Below are positions 53,726 to 63,130 of a stretch of 64,000 nucleotides of DNA, in pieces. The first letter of the stretch is position 1. Every line of letters begins with the position of its first letter. Source of the DNA: Gemmatimonadota bacterium (GTDB lineage: Bacteria > Gemmatimonadota > Gemmatimonadetes > Longimicrobiales > Gaopeijiaceae); contig JAPOYJ010000038.1 of the NCBI GenBank assembly GCA_026706635.1, positions 1 through 64,000 on the forward strand, written 5' to 3'. A program made the position numbers and the translations under genes. Under the pieces are notes generated by a model. The model ran no database searches. It was not told where the DNA came from and worked only from the letters and a program-made list of their open reading frames with translations.

Positions 53726-55039
53726 CTAGCCGGCCCCGGGACCGGCGTCAAATGCGTCCCTGATCGGCTCGATGGGGGTGCCGCTCCTCAGGGTGCGCAC
53801 CACCTGGTAGGGCCCGCTCACCACGGTGTCCCCAAGCGCGACCCCGGAGAGGACCTCGAAGTGCTCCTCGCCGGCGATGCCAACCTCGACCGGCACGAAG
53901 TGCGCCAGCCCCTCCCTCACCACGAACACCCCCTCGACGGGTTCCGAGGGTCCCTCCCGGCCCGCGTCGTCCTTCGCTTCCTCTTCGCTGGCGCTGTCTG
54001 CCGCCTCGCCGGCGCTGTCGGCCGCCTCCCTCTCGACATCCTCCTCCTCGCGGAGAGTCAGCGATATGATCGGAATGCTCAGCTGGTCCTCGCGCGACTC
54101 GACGACGACCTGCGCGGTGGCGGAGAGGTCCGGGCGCAGCTCGGCCGGGGGAGACCGAAGCGTCACGACGACCTCGAAGTCGATCGTTGGAGTCTGACCC
54201 GCTCCCCCCACCTGCGACGGGGGGCGAATCGCGCTGTTGCCGATCTCGGTGACCTCGCCGCCGAAATCCAGCTCCGGAAAGGCGTCCAGCTCGACCATCG
54301 CGCTGTCCCCGATCGAGATGTCGGGGACGTCCGTCTCGTCGACCTCGAGCACCACCTCCATGACCGACAGGTCGGAGACCGTGAGCACGAGGCTGCCGGG
54401 GTTGTTCATGGTGCCCACGATCACGGTCTCGCCCTCCTCGACATTCAGCCGAGTCACCCGGCCCGACATCGGCGCCCGGATGATCGTCTTGGCGAGCTGG
54501 TCCTCCGCCTCCTCGAGCGCCGCCTCGGCCTGTCCCACCCCGAACTCCGCCGACTCGAGGAGCGAGGCCTGCACCTCCAGGTCGCTCTCGGCGTTCTCGA
54601 CCTCCTGGCGGCTCACGAGCAGCGAGTCGGTCTGCCAGAGCGATCTCCGCCGATTGGCCTCCCGCTCCGCCCGCAGGTGGTTCGCGCGCACCTGCGCGAC
54701 CTGCGCCTGGGTCTGCTTCAGGGTGGCCATGCTCCGATTGACGGCTGCCCGGTACCTGGTCGGATCGAGCCGGAGGAGGACCTGGCCCTCCACGACCTCC
54801 TCGCCCTCGTCGGTGAGGAGCTCGGTTACCCGCGCCGAGATGTCGGAGCTGATGTCCACCTTGCGTCTGGCGCGCACATTGCCGCTGGCGGTGACCGTCT
54901 CGGTGAGATCGCGCGCCTCGACGACCTCGATGCGCGCCCCGACGCCGCCCTGCCGCCCGCCCTGGAGGCTGAAGTACGCGGCGGCGGTGAGGACGACGGC
55001 CGCCCCCACCCCGATGATGAGCTTGTTCCTGGTTCGCAT
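53726..55039 (-). CDS. Efflux membrane fusion protein (HlyD/RND adaptor family)
   Basis: A 437-residue protein: N-terminal anchor (KLIIGVGAAVVLTAAAYFSL), barrel-sandwich halves (VTASGNVRARRKVDISSDIS and IIRAPMSGRVTRLNVEEGET), a coiled-coil hairpin (about 85-190) and beta-barrel region (VDETDVPDISIGDSAMVELD). Unusual is a low-complexity acidic insert near residue 350 (EREAADSAGEAADSASEEEA), before the final membrane-proximal domain. It links the MacB-type permeases to the TolC-like channel. It starts 2 bases after the TolC gene and is read in the same direction. Confidence 0.92.
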   Translation of the reverse strand: MRTRNKLIIGVGAAVVLTAAAYFSLQGGRQGGVGARIEVVEARDLTETVTASGNVRARRKVDISSDISARVTELLTDEGEEVVEGQVLLRLDPTRYRAAVNRSMATLKQTQAQVAQVRANHLRAEREANRRRSLWQTDSLLVSRQEVENAESDLEVQASLLESAEFGVGQAEAALEEAEDQLAKTIIRAPMSGRVTRLNVEEGETVIVGTMNNPGSLVLTVSDLSVMEVVLEVDETDVPDISIGDSAMVELDAFPELDFGGEVTEIGNSAIRPPSQVGGAGQTPTIDFEVVVTLRSPPAELRPDLSATAQVVVESREDQLSIPIISLTLREEEDVEREAADSAGEAADSASEEEAKDDAGREGPSEPVEGVFVVREGLAHFVPVEVGIAGEEHFEVLSGVALGDTVVSGPYQVVRTLRSGTPIEPIRDAFDAGPGAG

Positions 55040-55041
55040 TC

Positions 55042-56661
55042 CTATGGGTTCCTGAGCGGTGCGCCGACCACCGACTCCAGGTCGGCGATCGCGTCATGGT
55101 AGGTGAAGATCGAGAGGACGCGCTGTCGGTCGGCCTGGGCCTTCACGGTCTCGGCCTCCACCAGCCCGACGAAGTTGAGGAGCTGGTTGCGGTACCGCTC
55201 CTGCGCCAGGCGCAGCTGCTCGCTGGCCAGCGCCTGGTTGCGCTCCTCGATCAGCGCCGACTGGTAGGCCGTGAGGACCGTGGCGAGGCGGGACTCGATG
55301 TCGGCCCTGAGCGCCAGCTCCCTCTGCTGGATCAGGAGCCGGTTGTCGTGCAGCGTTGCCCGCGCCGCCTCTACGGTGTGCTGTCGCCCGAAGCCCTGAA
55401 AGACCGGGATCGAGATCGAGAGCGAGGCAGATGGCGGGTTCCTCGTGAAGTCGAAGGGGAATGCGCGGTTCCGCTCCCGGATGCCCTCGAGAACCGCCTC
55501 GGTCACCTCGAGCCGCGAGCAGTCCTGGGTGGGCAGGGGGTCGACGAGCCGTGACACCACCTCGTTCTCGTACTCGCAGCGGAGCATCGCAGCCTCTCCC
55601 GAGGCCTTCGCGGCCGCCTCCTGCGCATCGGTGCTGCTCGCGCTCTGGGCAAAGCCGCTGAATCCGGTCGAGAGCGTCAGGCTGGGGTAGTAGTAGGAGC
55701 GCGCCATCCTGACGCCGTAGAGCGCGGACTGCTCCCGCGCCCGCAGCGCGGCGAGGTCGGGATTTTGCGCGAGCGCCCTCTCGAAGAGCTCGTCGGCCGA
55801 CCATTCGAACTCGGAGACCGCGAACTCGGTCGTCAGCACCGGTTCCGCGCCGATCGCGACGCCCATCTGCTCGAGCAGCCGGATCGTGGCGTTGCGCACG
55901 CCGGTCTCGGCCTGAAGAAGGGCGATCTCGGCTCGTCCGACGCCCACCTCGCCCTGCTGCACGTCGATCAGCGTCGCCGATCCTACGGCCTGCCTTCCCC
56001 TGGCGAGGCGCAGGTTGAGCTCCGCACGGGCCATCTCCTGTTCGGCCAGCGCCCTGCCGTCCTTCTGGCGGAGCACCTCCAGGTAGGCCCGCGTCACGGC
56101 GAGCCTCAGCGTGCTCTCGGCGGCGCGAAGCTGCGCGCGCACGGCCTCTCGGTCCCGGCTCGCCTGCCCCGGCGCCATCAGGGTGCGCCCGCTAACCGAG
56201 AGGCTCACCCCGACGCTGTACGAGCTCGAGAGGTACGAGGGCTGGTCGGTAATCCCGAGCTGGCCCGCCGTGATGCTCCCGAAGCGCTGTTCGCCGGAGC
56301 CCTGCCAGGAGAACCCGGATCCGGCCGAGACGGAGGGGAGGAGCGACCCGTACGCCGACCGCACGCTCCAGTCGGCCACCGTGCCGTCGTTGCGCGCGGC
56401 GAGGAGCCCCGGATTGCTACGCAGGGCGATCTCCAGCGCTTCCTGGAGCGAGAGGGATTCGGGCACCTCCTGGCCGATAGCCGCCACCTGGCCGATAGCC
56501 GACAGCGGTCCGGGAGCCAGTGCGAAGAGGCCGAGGAGGACGGCCACCGTGGCGCGAAGGCGGAGCGGCAGCGACCTGGGGCGACCGAGCGACCTTCGCA
56601 AGGGGTGTTCGCCCTCCGGACTGCGAGCGCTGCAGGCGGGGGTGTTGGTCCTCGTTCGCAA
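55042..56661 (-). CDS. TolC-family outer-membrane efflux channel
   Basis: A 539-residue protein: signal region (VAVLLGLFALAPGPLSAIGQ), then two OEP repeats. The first begins SLSLQEALEIALRSNPGLLA, the second with SADELFERALAQNPDLAALR. Long amphipathic helices include ELALRADIESRLATVLTAYQ and a final LSIFTYHDAIADLESVVGAP. The TTG start at 56661 is supported by AAGGAG 8 bases upstream. It is the first gene of the export operon that continues with the fusion protein, two permeases and the deacetylase. Confidence 0.92.
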   Translation of the reverse strand: MRTRTNTPACSARSPEGEHPLRRSLGRPRSLPLRLRATVAVLLGLFALAPGPLSAIGQVAAIGQEVPESLSLQEALEIALRSNPGLLAARNDGTVADWSVRSAYGSLLPSVSAGSGFSWQGSGEQRFGSITAGQLGITDQPSYLSSSYSVGVSLSVSGRTLMAPGQASRDREAVRAQLRAAESTLRLAVTRAYLEVLRQKDGRALAEQEMARAELNLRLARGRQAVGSATLIDVQQGEVGVGRAEIALLQAETGVRNATIRLLEQMGVAIGAEPVLTTEFAVSEFEWSADELFERALAQNPDLAALRAREQSALYGVRMARSYYYPSLTLSTGFSGFAQSASSTDAQEAAAKASGEAAMLRCEYENEVVSRLVDPLPTQDCSRLEVTEAVLEGIRERNRAFPFDFTRNPPSASLSISIPVFQGFGRQHTVEAARATLHDNRLLIQQRELALRADIESRLATVLTAYQSALIEERNQALASEQLRLAQERYRNQLLNFVGLVEAETVKAQADRQRVLSIFTYHDAIADLESVVGAPLRNP

Positions 56662-56738
56662 TTCGATCTCCTTAGTAGATCCCCTGTGGTCCCGCCGTCA
56701 GGACGGCAGGCAAGATAACTAGCTTCGACCGGCCGGCG

Positions 56739-57497
56739 TCATGGGCGGCGCTCGGCAACAAACCCTCCCTCGCCGACGCGCACCCTGAGGAGGCGGCCGC
56801 TCCCGTCGAACCACGCCTCGCCGACGGACCCCAGCCGCACCCGCGTCGTCTCCGTCGGAGCTCCCCCGATGCGGATCGTCTCCGCCGCTCGTTCGACCCT
56901 CGCGGCGCCGAGCTGGCGACCCTCGAGGGGCATGAGCGGGTGCACCACCGATCCGTCGGCGAGCTCCGCGAGGACGAAGTAGAGGTGCGCAACCCCCGCG
57001 TCGAGGATCACGCTGGCACCCCGGATCGGGTACGCCCGCTCCTCCTCCCCGGCCGAGTCGATCCTTCGGGAGCGAAACCGCCTCCCGGCGCGCACGATCC
57101 TGACGGACGTCGTGTCGGCGCCCGCTGCCATCACCGAATACTCGCTGGGCGCCATCTCCGGGCCAGCGAGGCTGAGCGAGGTGGTCAGAGTGGAGCCGCC
57201 GCGCACCCGGACCATGCTGGTTGCTACGACCAGCTGGGCTCCACCGGTGCCCTGCCGGTGGATCGAGAAGTCCTCGACGCCGACTTCGACGCCGTTTCGG
57301 TAGAGGACGAAGGCGCCCCGGTCCACGAGCTGGCCACGAGCGGGATGGGGGATGGCCGCCGAGACGACCGCAAACGACACCCAGCCCGTCCATCGGCGCT
57401 TCAGGGTTCGCAATACGCTTCTCCCGCGGCGCCGAGCCTCCCCCGCCAGATGACGTGGTGCCCGGCCGGGCTCTGACGACAGGCGTGGATCGGCCAT
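56739..57497 (-). CDS. Secreted DUF3108/DUF6134-like protein of unknown function
   Basis: A 252-residue product: basic N-terminus and signal-like segment (WVSFAVVSAAIPHPARGQ), then a beta-rich domain. It has repeated strand patterns such as FVLYRNGVEVGVEDFSIHRQ, RVRGGSTLTTSLSLAGPEMA and a terminal VGEAWFDGSGRLLRVRVGEG, reminiscent of DUF3108-type periplasmic proteins. No catalytic motif seen. ATG 57497 chosen; the frame is open 24 codons upstream into the region shared with the divergent kinase gene. It lies 77 bases before the TolC-like gene on the same strand and may be the first gene of that operon. Confidence 0.7.
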   Translation of the reverse strand: MADPRLSSEPGRAPRHLAGEARRRGRSVLRTLKRRWTGWVSFAVVSAAIPHPARGQLVDRGAFVLYRNGVEVGVEDFSIHRQGTGGAQLVVATSMVRVRGGSTLTTSLSLAGPEMAPSEYSVMAAGADTTSVRIVRAGRRFRSRRIDSAGEEERAYPIRGASVILDAGVAHLYFVLAELADGSVVHPLMPLEGRQLGAARVERAAETIRIGGAPTETTRVRLGSVGEAWFDGSGRLLRVRVGEGGFVAERRP

Positions 57498-57612
57498 TAG
57501 GTTGAAGATAGCGTAACGAGGGTTGCACACTCCGCTCCCGCACGCCGGGAGCCGTCTTCCCGGACGCACAGCCTATGCGCACACGAAGGCTCGGCGGCTT
57601 GCTGCAGGTCCG

Positions 57613-60600
57613 ATGACCGGACCTCGGCTTTTCCGCACTGCAGCCGACCGCGCCGCGGTCTCCCGGATCCTGGTCTGGGTAGGGTTCGGGGCGGTTGTCC
57701 TCTGGACCCGTGCGGCCGGCCCCTGGGTCGCCGCCTCGGCGCTGCCGGTGCTGGCGCTCTCGGCGCTCCTGGCTTCCCGCGACCTCCGGCGTCTGGCGTC
57801 TGCAGCGGTGCTTGCCTGTGCCGTCGGCGTGGCGCTGCACAACGATCGCGAGGTTCGCGCCATCGAGGCAGAGTGGGATTCGTACTGGGCGGAGCGGAGG
57901 GCAGAGACGGTGCGCCTCCTGGAGAGCGAGTTCGGTGCCGCTGCGGCCCATGGCGACGCCTCGCTCGAGCGCCTCCTTCGCGTCGCCGAGGCATGGGCGG
58001 AGGAGATGGGTCGGGGCGCCCTGGGCGACTCGATCGCCGCCATCGTGGGGGAGACCGATCTGGCTGCCGCCGTGTACGGCGCCGACGGGACGCTGGTGGC
58101 GTGGCGCGGGCAGCATCACGGCCAGTTCCCCAAGGAGGCTCTCCAGGGCGGCGGTCGCTACCAGTACGGCGGAAGTCCCCTCTTCTCCTACCTGTACTTC
58201 GTCGCGCCCATCTCCGGCGGCGATGGCAGCGCGGTTGTCGCCGTTCTCCTGCACTCGGAGCTTCCGGCGGCGCACTCCGCGGGGCTGGGTGACTTCGCGA
58301 CGCGCTTTGCCGGCACCTCTGGGGAGCGCATCGCGATCACCGGTCTCGGAAGGACCGTAGGCACCGACCGCGCCGATCTCCTCTGGCCCGACCCGCCCGC
58401 AGTCGCCTTCAGGGTTCAGGAGCCCGACCGGGAGGTGCGCGCCCTGGATCGTCGCGGAAGAGGGACTGCGATCGTGCTGGCCCTTCTGGCGCTTCTCTGG
58501 TTCGTGGAGACGTTCTCCAGAGGTGGCGGGGTGCGCCCATTCTCGCTCGGGGGACTTGCTCTGGCGGCGCTGCTTGTCCCACTGGAGCACCTTCCCCTGC
58601 CACCGGAGCTCACCGATCCCGTCTACTTCGAGCTGCTTGGGCCGCTCTCCCCGGGTCTCGGTCGCCTGGCCCTCGTGGCCGTCGCCGCGATGCCGCTGGC
58701 GGGGCTGGCCGCCGGGCGCTGGCAGCTGGGGAGCACAGTGGCGCCGGTGGCCGTGGCGGTCGGGTACCCCCTCGCTCTGCGATGGCTCGGCGGCGCGGTG
58801 ACGTCGGAGCTTATGGGAGGGCCCGACTCCCGCTGGATCGCAGTGCAGGGGATCCTGGCGCTCATCCTGGCGGTAGGCAGCTGGCCACTCCTCGCGAGTT
58901 CGCCGGCGACGGGGAGCGCGGCGCGGCCGAGGATGCTGGGCGCCGCGATCGTCGCGAGCGCACTGCTGAGCGCCGCCGTCGGCTTCGGCGTGCGGGTTGG
59001 CCCGGGGGTGCCGCTGGCGCTGGCGTCCCTCTGGTGCATCCCCGCATGGCTCTTCGCCAGGGGTGCCGATCCCGATCGCAGGATGTCGCACCGGCAGTGG
59101 TTCTTCGCCTGCTGGCTCGCCGGAACCGCTGTGCTGCCCTTCGCCTGGTCGATGCGAACAGAAGCTCGCCAGGTCATCGCCGAACGGCAGATGGCCGGAC
59201 TGGGCGTCACGGCCGATCCCTACCCCGCCGACCTGGTCGAGGGCTTCGCCAGCCGCGCCGATTCGCTCGACCGCGTCGGCGCCACGGATGTGGAGATCCT
59301 CTACGGCAGCTGGGTTGGGAGCGGCCTGGCGGAGAGGGGCGTTCCGATCTTCCTGACGCTCTGGTCCCCCGACGGCCAGCCCGCCGAGGAGCTGAGGCTC
59401 GGGGTGGCGGGGGACCGCCCGCCGGTCGTCGACGCCACCCTCGCCGAGCTGATGGCCAGGGGTGACTGGAGCTACCTGCGCCCGGCCGAGACGGATGTCC
59501 ACCACCTCCTCGCGGCGCCCCTGCACGACGGACGTCTGGTGACCGGTGCCGTCCCTCCGCGCCGGAGCATCGGGGCGCCCGCGACGCTCGGTCCCCTCTT
59601 CGCGTCGGTCGAGGAAGCGGGCAACGAGGAGTTCCTGACGCTGGTGCGGGTCGACCACGACCACGAGGGCGCGGCCGGCCACACCGTCGAGTGGCGGCGC
59701 AACGACGAGGGGTGGCGCGGAGAGGGCGTTGCTCGCTACCCGGACGGCCTCCACTCCGTCTACTACACGATCAGCACTCCGAATGTCCAGGTGATGCTGG
59801 CGCGGGCGACGCTGGTCCTGGCGGCGACCTTCGCACCGCTGATGCTCCTCTGGCTCTTCGCCGCGGCGACGCTGGGCCACCGGCTGGCGACCCCGATCGG
59901 CTGGCGCGAGCTGGTCCACTCCTTCCGCGCTCGCGCGACCTGGACTCTCTTCGGCTTCTTCGCCCTCTCGGCGGCGCTCTTCGGGTCGCTCGCCTATCGT
60001 GCTCTCTCCGGGGGCTCGGAGCGCACCGCGAAGGCCCTCGCCGAGCGTATCGTGCACCGCACGGCCGCCGGCTACGGAGAGGAAGACGGCTCGATGGAGC
60101 GTCTCGGGAGGCGCGTGGGCGCGGATCTGCTCGAGTACAGGGACGGCGAGCTCGCAGCCGGTTCGGCGCGGGAGCTGGTCGAGCTGGGTCTCTACGAAGG
60201 ATGGCTGGACCCCGCGGTCAGCGACGTGCTCGACAGCAACGAGCAGCTCGTCGCATCGACTGTGGAGAGTCTCGGCGAGTGGAGCTACATTGTGGCCCAC
60301 AGGCGGCTGCAGGATGGGGACATCGTAGCCGCGCCGGTGCCACTTCCCGCCGGTGCGGCCGCGCTCCGACGCCGCGATGTGGCCGATCTGCTGCTCTTCG
60401 CCGTGGTGGTGGGCCCCGTCCTCTCGCTGGGCCTTGCCCTCGTCGTGGGCCGGGCGCTCGCGAAGCCCATTCAGACGCTGCAGGCCGCTTCGGAGAAGGT
60501 GGGCCAGGGTAACCTGGATGTCACCCTGCCGGAGGACCGGGTCGACGAGTTCGGTTCCGTCTTCGCAGCCTTCAACCGGATGGTGCTAAGGCTCGGCAAG

Positions 60601-61314
60601 GCGCGCCGGGAGCTCGTCGAGAGCGAGCGGATCCTGGCGTGGGGCGAGATGGCGAAGCAGGTGGCCCACGAAGTCAAGAACCCCCTTACGCCGATCAAGC
60701 TCTCCGTGCAGCACCTGGTGCGGGCCTGGAGGGACCGACCCCGGGACTTCGCCCCGATCCTGGAGAGGAACGCAGGCGCGATCCTCCGGGAGATCGACCG
60801 TCTCGCGGCGATCGCCACCAGCTTCTCCAGGCTCTCCTCCCCCGGCGCGGAGGAGCAGGGGCCGCTGGTCGCGGTCGATGCCGGCGAGGTGGTCAGGGAC
60901 GTCCTGGATCTCTACCGCGTCGGCGGCGAGAGCGGGATTCGCGTGGTCGGCGAGCTGCCACCCGGGATGCCGACGCTCGAGTGCCGACCGGACGAGCTGA
61001 AGGAGGTGATCCTCAACCTGATCGAGAACTCCCGCGAGGCGATGCCGGGAGGCGGGGTGGTGCGGGTGCGCGGAGCCCGGCCGACGGGACCCCAGACGAT
61101 GGCGGCTCTGATAGTGGAGGACGAGGGCACCGGCATCCCGTCCGAGCTTCTGCCGAGGGTGTTCGAGCCGCAGTTCTCGACCCGGTCCAAGGGGAGCGGG
61201 CTCGGACTTGCCGTCGCCAGGAGGCTGGTGGAGTCGTGGGGCGGCGAGATCGGGGTCGAGAGCGAGGTGGAGAGGGGAACCCGCATGATCGTCCGCATCC
61301 CGATCCGCGAGTAG
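57613..61314 (+). CDS. NtrY-like membrane sensor histidine kinase
   Basis: A 1,233-residue kinase, far longer than average. It has an N-terminal pair of membrane segments, an extracytoplasmic sensor region (about 80-270), a polytopic block of roughly eight helices (about 290-500), and a second extracytoplasmic domain (about 515-730). After further membrane segments comes HAMP (VVGRALAKPIQTLQAASEKV). The HisKA box MAKQVAHEVKNPLTPIKLSV carries His1019 in the NtrY-typical HEVKNPLTPI form. HATPase follows with LNLIENSREAMPGG, EDEGTGIPSELLPRVFEPQF and GSGLGLAVARRLVE. No response regulator is adjacent, so it is an orphan kinase here. ATG 57613 is preferred over an upstream in-frame start at 57523 for lack of conserved sequence there. 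Confidence 0.9.
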   Translation: MTGPRLFRTAADRAAVSRILVWVGFGAVVLWTRAAGPWVAASALPVLALSALLASRDLRRLASAAVLACAVGVALHNDREVRAIEAEWDSYWAERRAETVRLLESEFGAAAAHGDASLERLLRVAEAWAEEMGRGALGDSIAAIVGETDLAAAVYGADGTLVAWRGQHHGQFPKEALQGGGRYQYGGSPLFSYLYFVAPISGGDGSAVVAVLLHSELPAAHSAGLGDFATRFAGTSGERIAITGLGRTVGTDRADLLWPDPPAVAFRVQEPDREVRALDRRGRGTAIVLALLALLWFVETFSRGGGVRPFSLGGLALAALLVPLEHLPLPPELTDPVYFELLGPLSPGLGRLALVAVAAMPLAGLAAGRWQLGSTVAPVAVAVGYPLALRWLGGAVTSELMGGPDSRWIAVQGILALILAVGSWPLLASSPATGSAARPRMLGAAIVASALLSAAVGFGVRVGPGVPLALASLWCIPAWLFARGADPDRRMSHRQWFFACWLAGTAVLPFAWSMRTEARQVIAERQMAGLGVTADPYPADLVEGFASRADSLDRVGATDVEILYGSWVGSGLAERGVPIFLTLWSPDGQPAEELRLGVAGDRPPVVDATLAELMARGDWSYLRPAETDVHHLLAAPLHDGRLVTGAVPPRRSIGAPATLGPLFASVEEAGNEEFLTLVRVDHDHEGAAGHTVEWRRNDEGWRGEGVARYPDGLHSVYYTISTPNVQVMLARATLVLAATFAPLMLLWLFAAATLGHRLATPIGWRELVHSFRARATWTLFGFFALSAALFGSLAYRALSGGSERTAKALAERIVHRTAAGYGEEDGSMERLGRRVGADLLEYRDGELAAGSARELVELGLYEGWLDPAVSDVLDSNEQLVASTVESLGEWSYIVAHRRLQDGDIVAAPVPLPAGAAALRRRDVADLLLFAVVVGPVLSLGLALVVGRALAKPIQTLQAASEKVGQGNLDVTLPEDRVDEFGSVFAAFNRMVLRLGKARRELVESERILAWGEMAKQVAHEVKNPLTPIKLSVQHLVRAWRDRPRDFAPILERNAGAILREIDRLAAIATSFSRLSSPGAEEQGPLVAVDAGEVVRDVLDLYRVGGESGIRVVGELPPGMPTLECRPDELKEVILNLIENSREAMPGGGVVRVRGARPTGPQTMAALIVEDEGTGIPSELLPRVFEPQFSTRSKGSGLGLAVARRLVESWGGEIGVESEVERGTRMIVRIPIRE

Positions 61315-61339
61315 CCTCGCGGTCCCCACGGCCCCCTCG

Positions 61340-61450
61340 TTCCAGGGCAGGGGTTTACGGTGTTCGTAGCTCTGGCTTCGCTCTGCGGTGCTCCACGGAC
61401 GGCATCGGTGCAATCTGGCGCCCGGTTGTCCCCTTTACGCATTCCAGGGC
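61340..61450. repeat. Degenerate scaffold trace
   Basis: GTAGCTCTGGCTTCGCTCTG followed by CGGTGCTCC matches the spacer at about 27717-27745 (CCCGTGGCTTCGCTCTGCGC), preceded by a decayed TTTACGGTGTTC where an operator would stand. It is an old copy of the intergenic repeat in the gap between the kinase and ComM genes. Confidence 0.4.
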
Positions 61451-61477
61451 CCCACGGTCGGCGCTATCCTGACCCGC

Positions 61478-63076
61478 ATGCTATCCGTCGTGACTTCCTT
61501 CTGGGTACACGGAGTGGAGGGCCAGCTCGTCAGGGTCGAGGTCAGCGTGCAGACTGGGTTGCCCATATTCACCGTTGTGGGTCTCCCAGCCGGGGCGGTA
61601 CGGGAAGGCAAGGAGAGGGTCTTCGCGGCGTTGGCCCAGAGCGGGATGGCGCTCCCACCGCGCCGAATCACCGTGAATCTGGCGCCGGCCGACCTCCCCA
61701 AGTCCGGTTCGGGGCTGGACCTGCCGGTGGCGGTTGCGCTCCTGGCCGCGCTGGGGCATCTCCCAGCGGCAGCCGTCGAGAGGTGCGGATTCGTCGGGGA
61801 GCTCGGCCTCGACGCCTCGATCCGACCTGTCCGGGGCGCGATCGCCCTGGCGATGTGCTGCAGGGCCCACGGAGGCGGCAGGCTGTACGTGCCGTGGGAC
61901 AACGCTGCCGAGGCCGCAGCCGTGCCGGGGGTCGAGGTGGTGGGGATCAGGACCGTCGGGGAGGTCGTGGGGCTGCTGCGAGGAGAGATCGACCCTGCCC
62001 CCCCGCCGCTCCCGCCGACCGCGAGGGCCGCGGGCAGCCGTCGCGATCTCGGCGACATTCGCGGTCAGGAGCTCGCCAAGAGGGCGCTGCTCATCGCGGC
62101 GGCGGGGGGTCATAGTCTGCTCATGTCCGGCCCGCCGGGGGCCGGGAAGACGATGCTGGCGGCTCGCCTCGCGGGGATTCTGCCGCCACTCGCCGAGGCG
62201 GAGTCGCTGGAGGTCACGCGCGTGCACTCCGTGGCGGGTCTCACCAGCCGAGAGGAGCCCGTCAAGTTCGAGAGGCCCTTTCGCGCTCCGCACCACACCA
62301 TCTCCGCCGGGGGACTCGTCGGAGGGGGCAATCCGCCACGTCCGGGCGAGATCAGCCTCGCCCACCTCGGAGTCCTCTTCCTCGACGAGCTGGCCGAGTT
62401 CAAGCGGAGCGTCCTCGACACCCTGCGCCAGCCCATGGAGAGCGGCCGCGTCAGCGTCTCGCGGGTGGGGCACACCGTCAACTTCCCGGCGCGCTTTCAG
62501 TTCGTGGGCGCCATGAATCCCTGCCCCTGCGGCCAGGGGGGCGACGACTGCACCTGCTCCGACCGCGACATTGCCAGGTATCGGTCCCGCATCTCCGGCC
62601 CGCTCCTGGATCGCATCGACCTGCAGCTGGCGATAGGCCAGGTGGGGTGGAGCGACCTGAACTCGCAGCGCCGCCCCGATGGGCTCGACTCGGCGACGGC
62701 CCAGAGGCGCGTTGTCCGGGCCAGACGGCGGCAACGGCAGCGCTTCGGCGCCGACGACGGGGTCAACGCCCTGATGCCCGCCCGCAAGGTGATGAGCGAC
62801 TGCACCCTGACCGAGAGGGGAGAGAAGCTGCTGGAGAGCGCGGTGGCAAGCTACGGGCTCTCGGCGCGCGCCGTGCACCGGACGCTCCGCGTTGCGCTGA
62901 CGATCGCCGACCTCGAGGATCGCAGTGGGCTGGGAGAGCAGGAGATCGCCGAGGCGCTACGCCTGAGGGTGGGGCTGCCGACGCCGGGCCGAGATGCGCG
63001 CGCGCGCCTATCGGCGGGCACTGCGGTCCCCGACCCTGCCACCGTCCCCTTGTTTCCCGCAACCCCAACGCATTAG
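61478..63076 (+). CDS. comM: YifB/ComM-family Mg-chelatase-like AAA+ ATPase
   Basis: A 532-residue protein with the family layout: N-terminal ChlI-like domain (SGSGLDLPVAVALLAALGHL, FVGELGLDASIRPVRGA) and a central AAA+ module (Walker A GPPGAGKTML, Walker B VLFLDELAEF, sensor region FQFVGAMNPCPCG). Zinc-type cysteines appear in NPCPCGQGGDDCTCSDRD, and a C-terminal Mg-chelatase domain (SARAVHRTLRVALTIADLED) completes it. In Vibrio and Haemophilus, ComM is a helicase promoting branch migration in natural transformation. ATG 61478 fits the conserved start MLSVVTSFWVHGVEG; an upstream in-frame start at 61388 lies in repeat-derived sequence. Confidence 0.94.
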   Translation: MLSVVTSFWVHGVEGQLVRVEVSVQTGLPIFTVVGLPAGAVREGKERVFAALAQSGMALPPRRITVNLAPADLPKSGSGLDLPVAVALLAALGHLPAAAVERCGFVGELGLDASIRPVRGAIALAMCCRAHGGGRLYVPWDNAAEAAAVPGVEVVGIRTVGEVVGLLRGEIDPAPPPLPPTARAAGSRRDLGDIRGQELAKRALLIAAAGGHSLLMSGPPGAGKTMLAARLAGILPPLAEAESLEVTRVHSVAGLTSREEPVKFERPFRAPHHTISAGGLVGGGNPPRPGEISLAHLGVLFLDELAEFKRSVLDTLRQPMESGRVSVSRVGHTVNFPARFQFVGAMNPCPCGQGGDDCTCSDRDIARYRSRISGPLLDRIDLQLAIGQVGWSDLNSQRRPDGLDSATAQRRVVRARRRQRQRFGADDGVNALMPARKVMSDCTLTERGEKLLESAVASYGLSARAVHRTLRVALTIADLEDRSGLGEQEIAEALRLRVGLPTPGRDARARLSAGTAVPDPATVPLFPATPTH

Positions 63077-63130
63077 GGTCAGCGATGGCACTCCGTGCCC
63101 GGAGCGAGACTTGGGGGAGGGATTCGCGTC

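Noticed and set aside
56719-60300. 1,193-codon open frame on the minus strand
   Set aside because: Antisense shadow of the histidine kinase in GC-rich DNA; no domain, and it overlaps well-supported genes on both strands.
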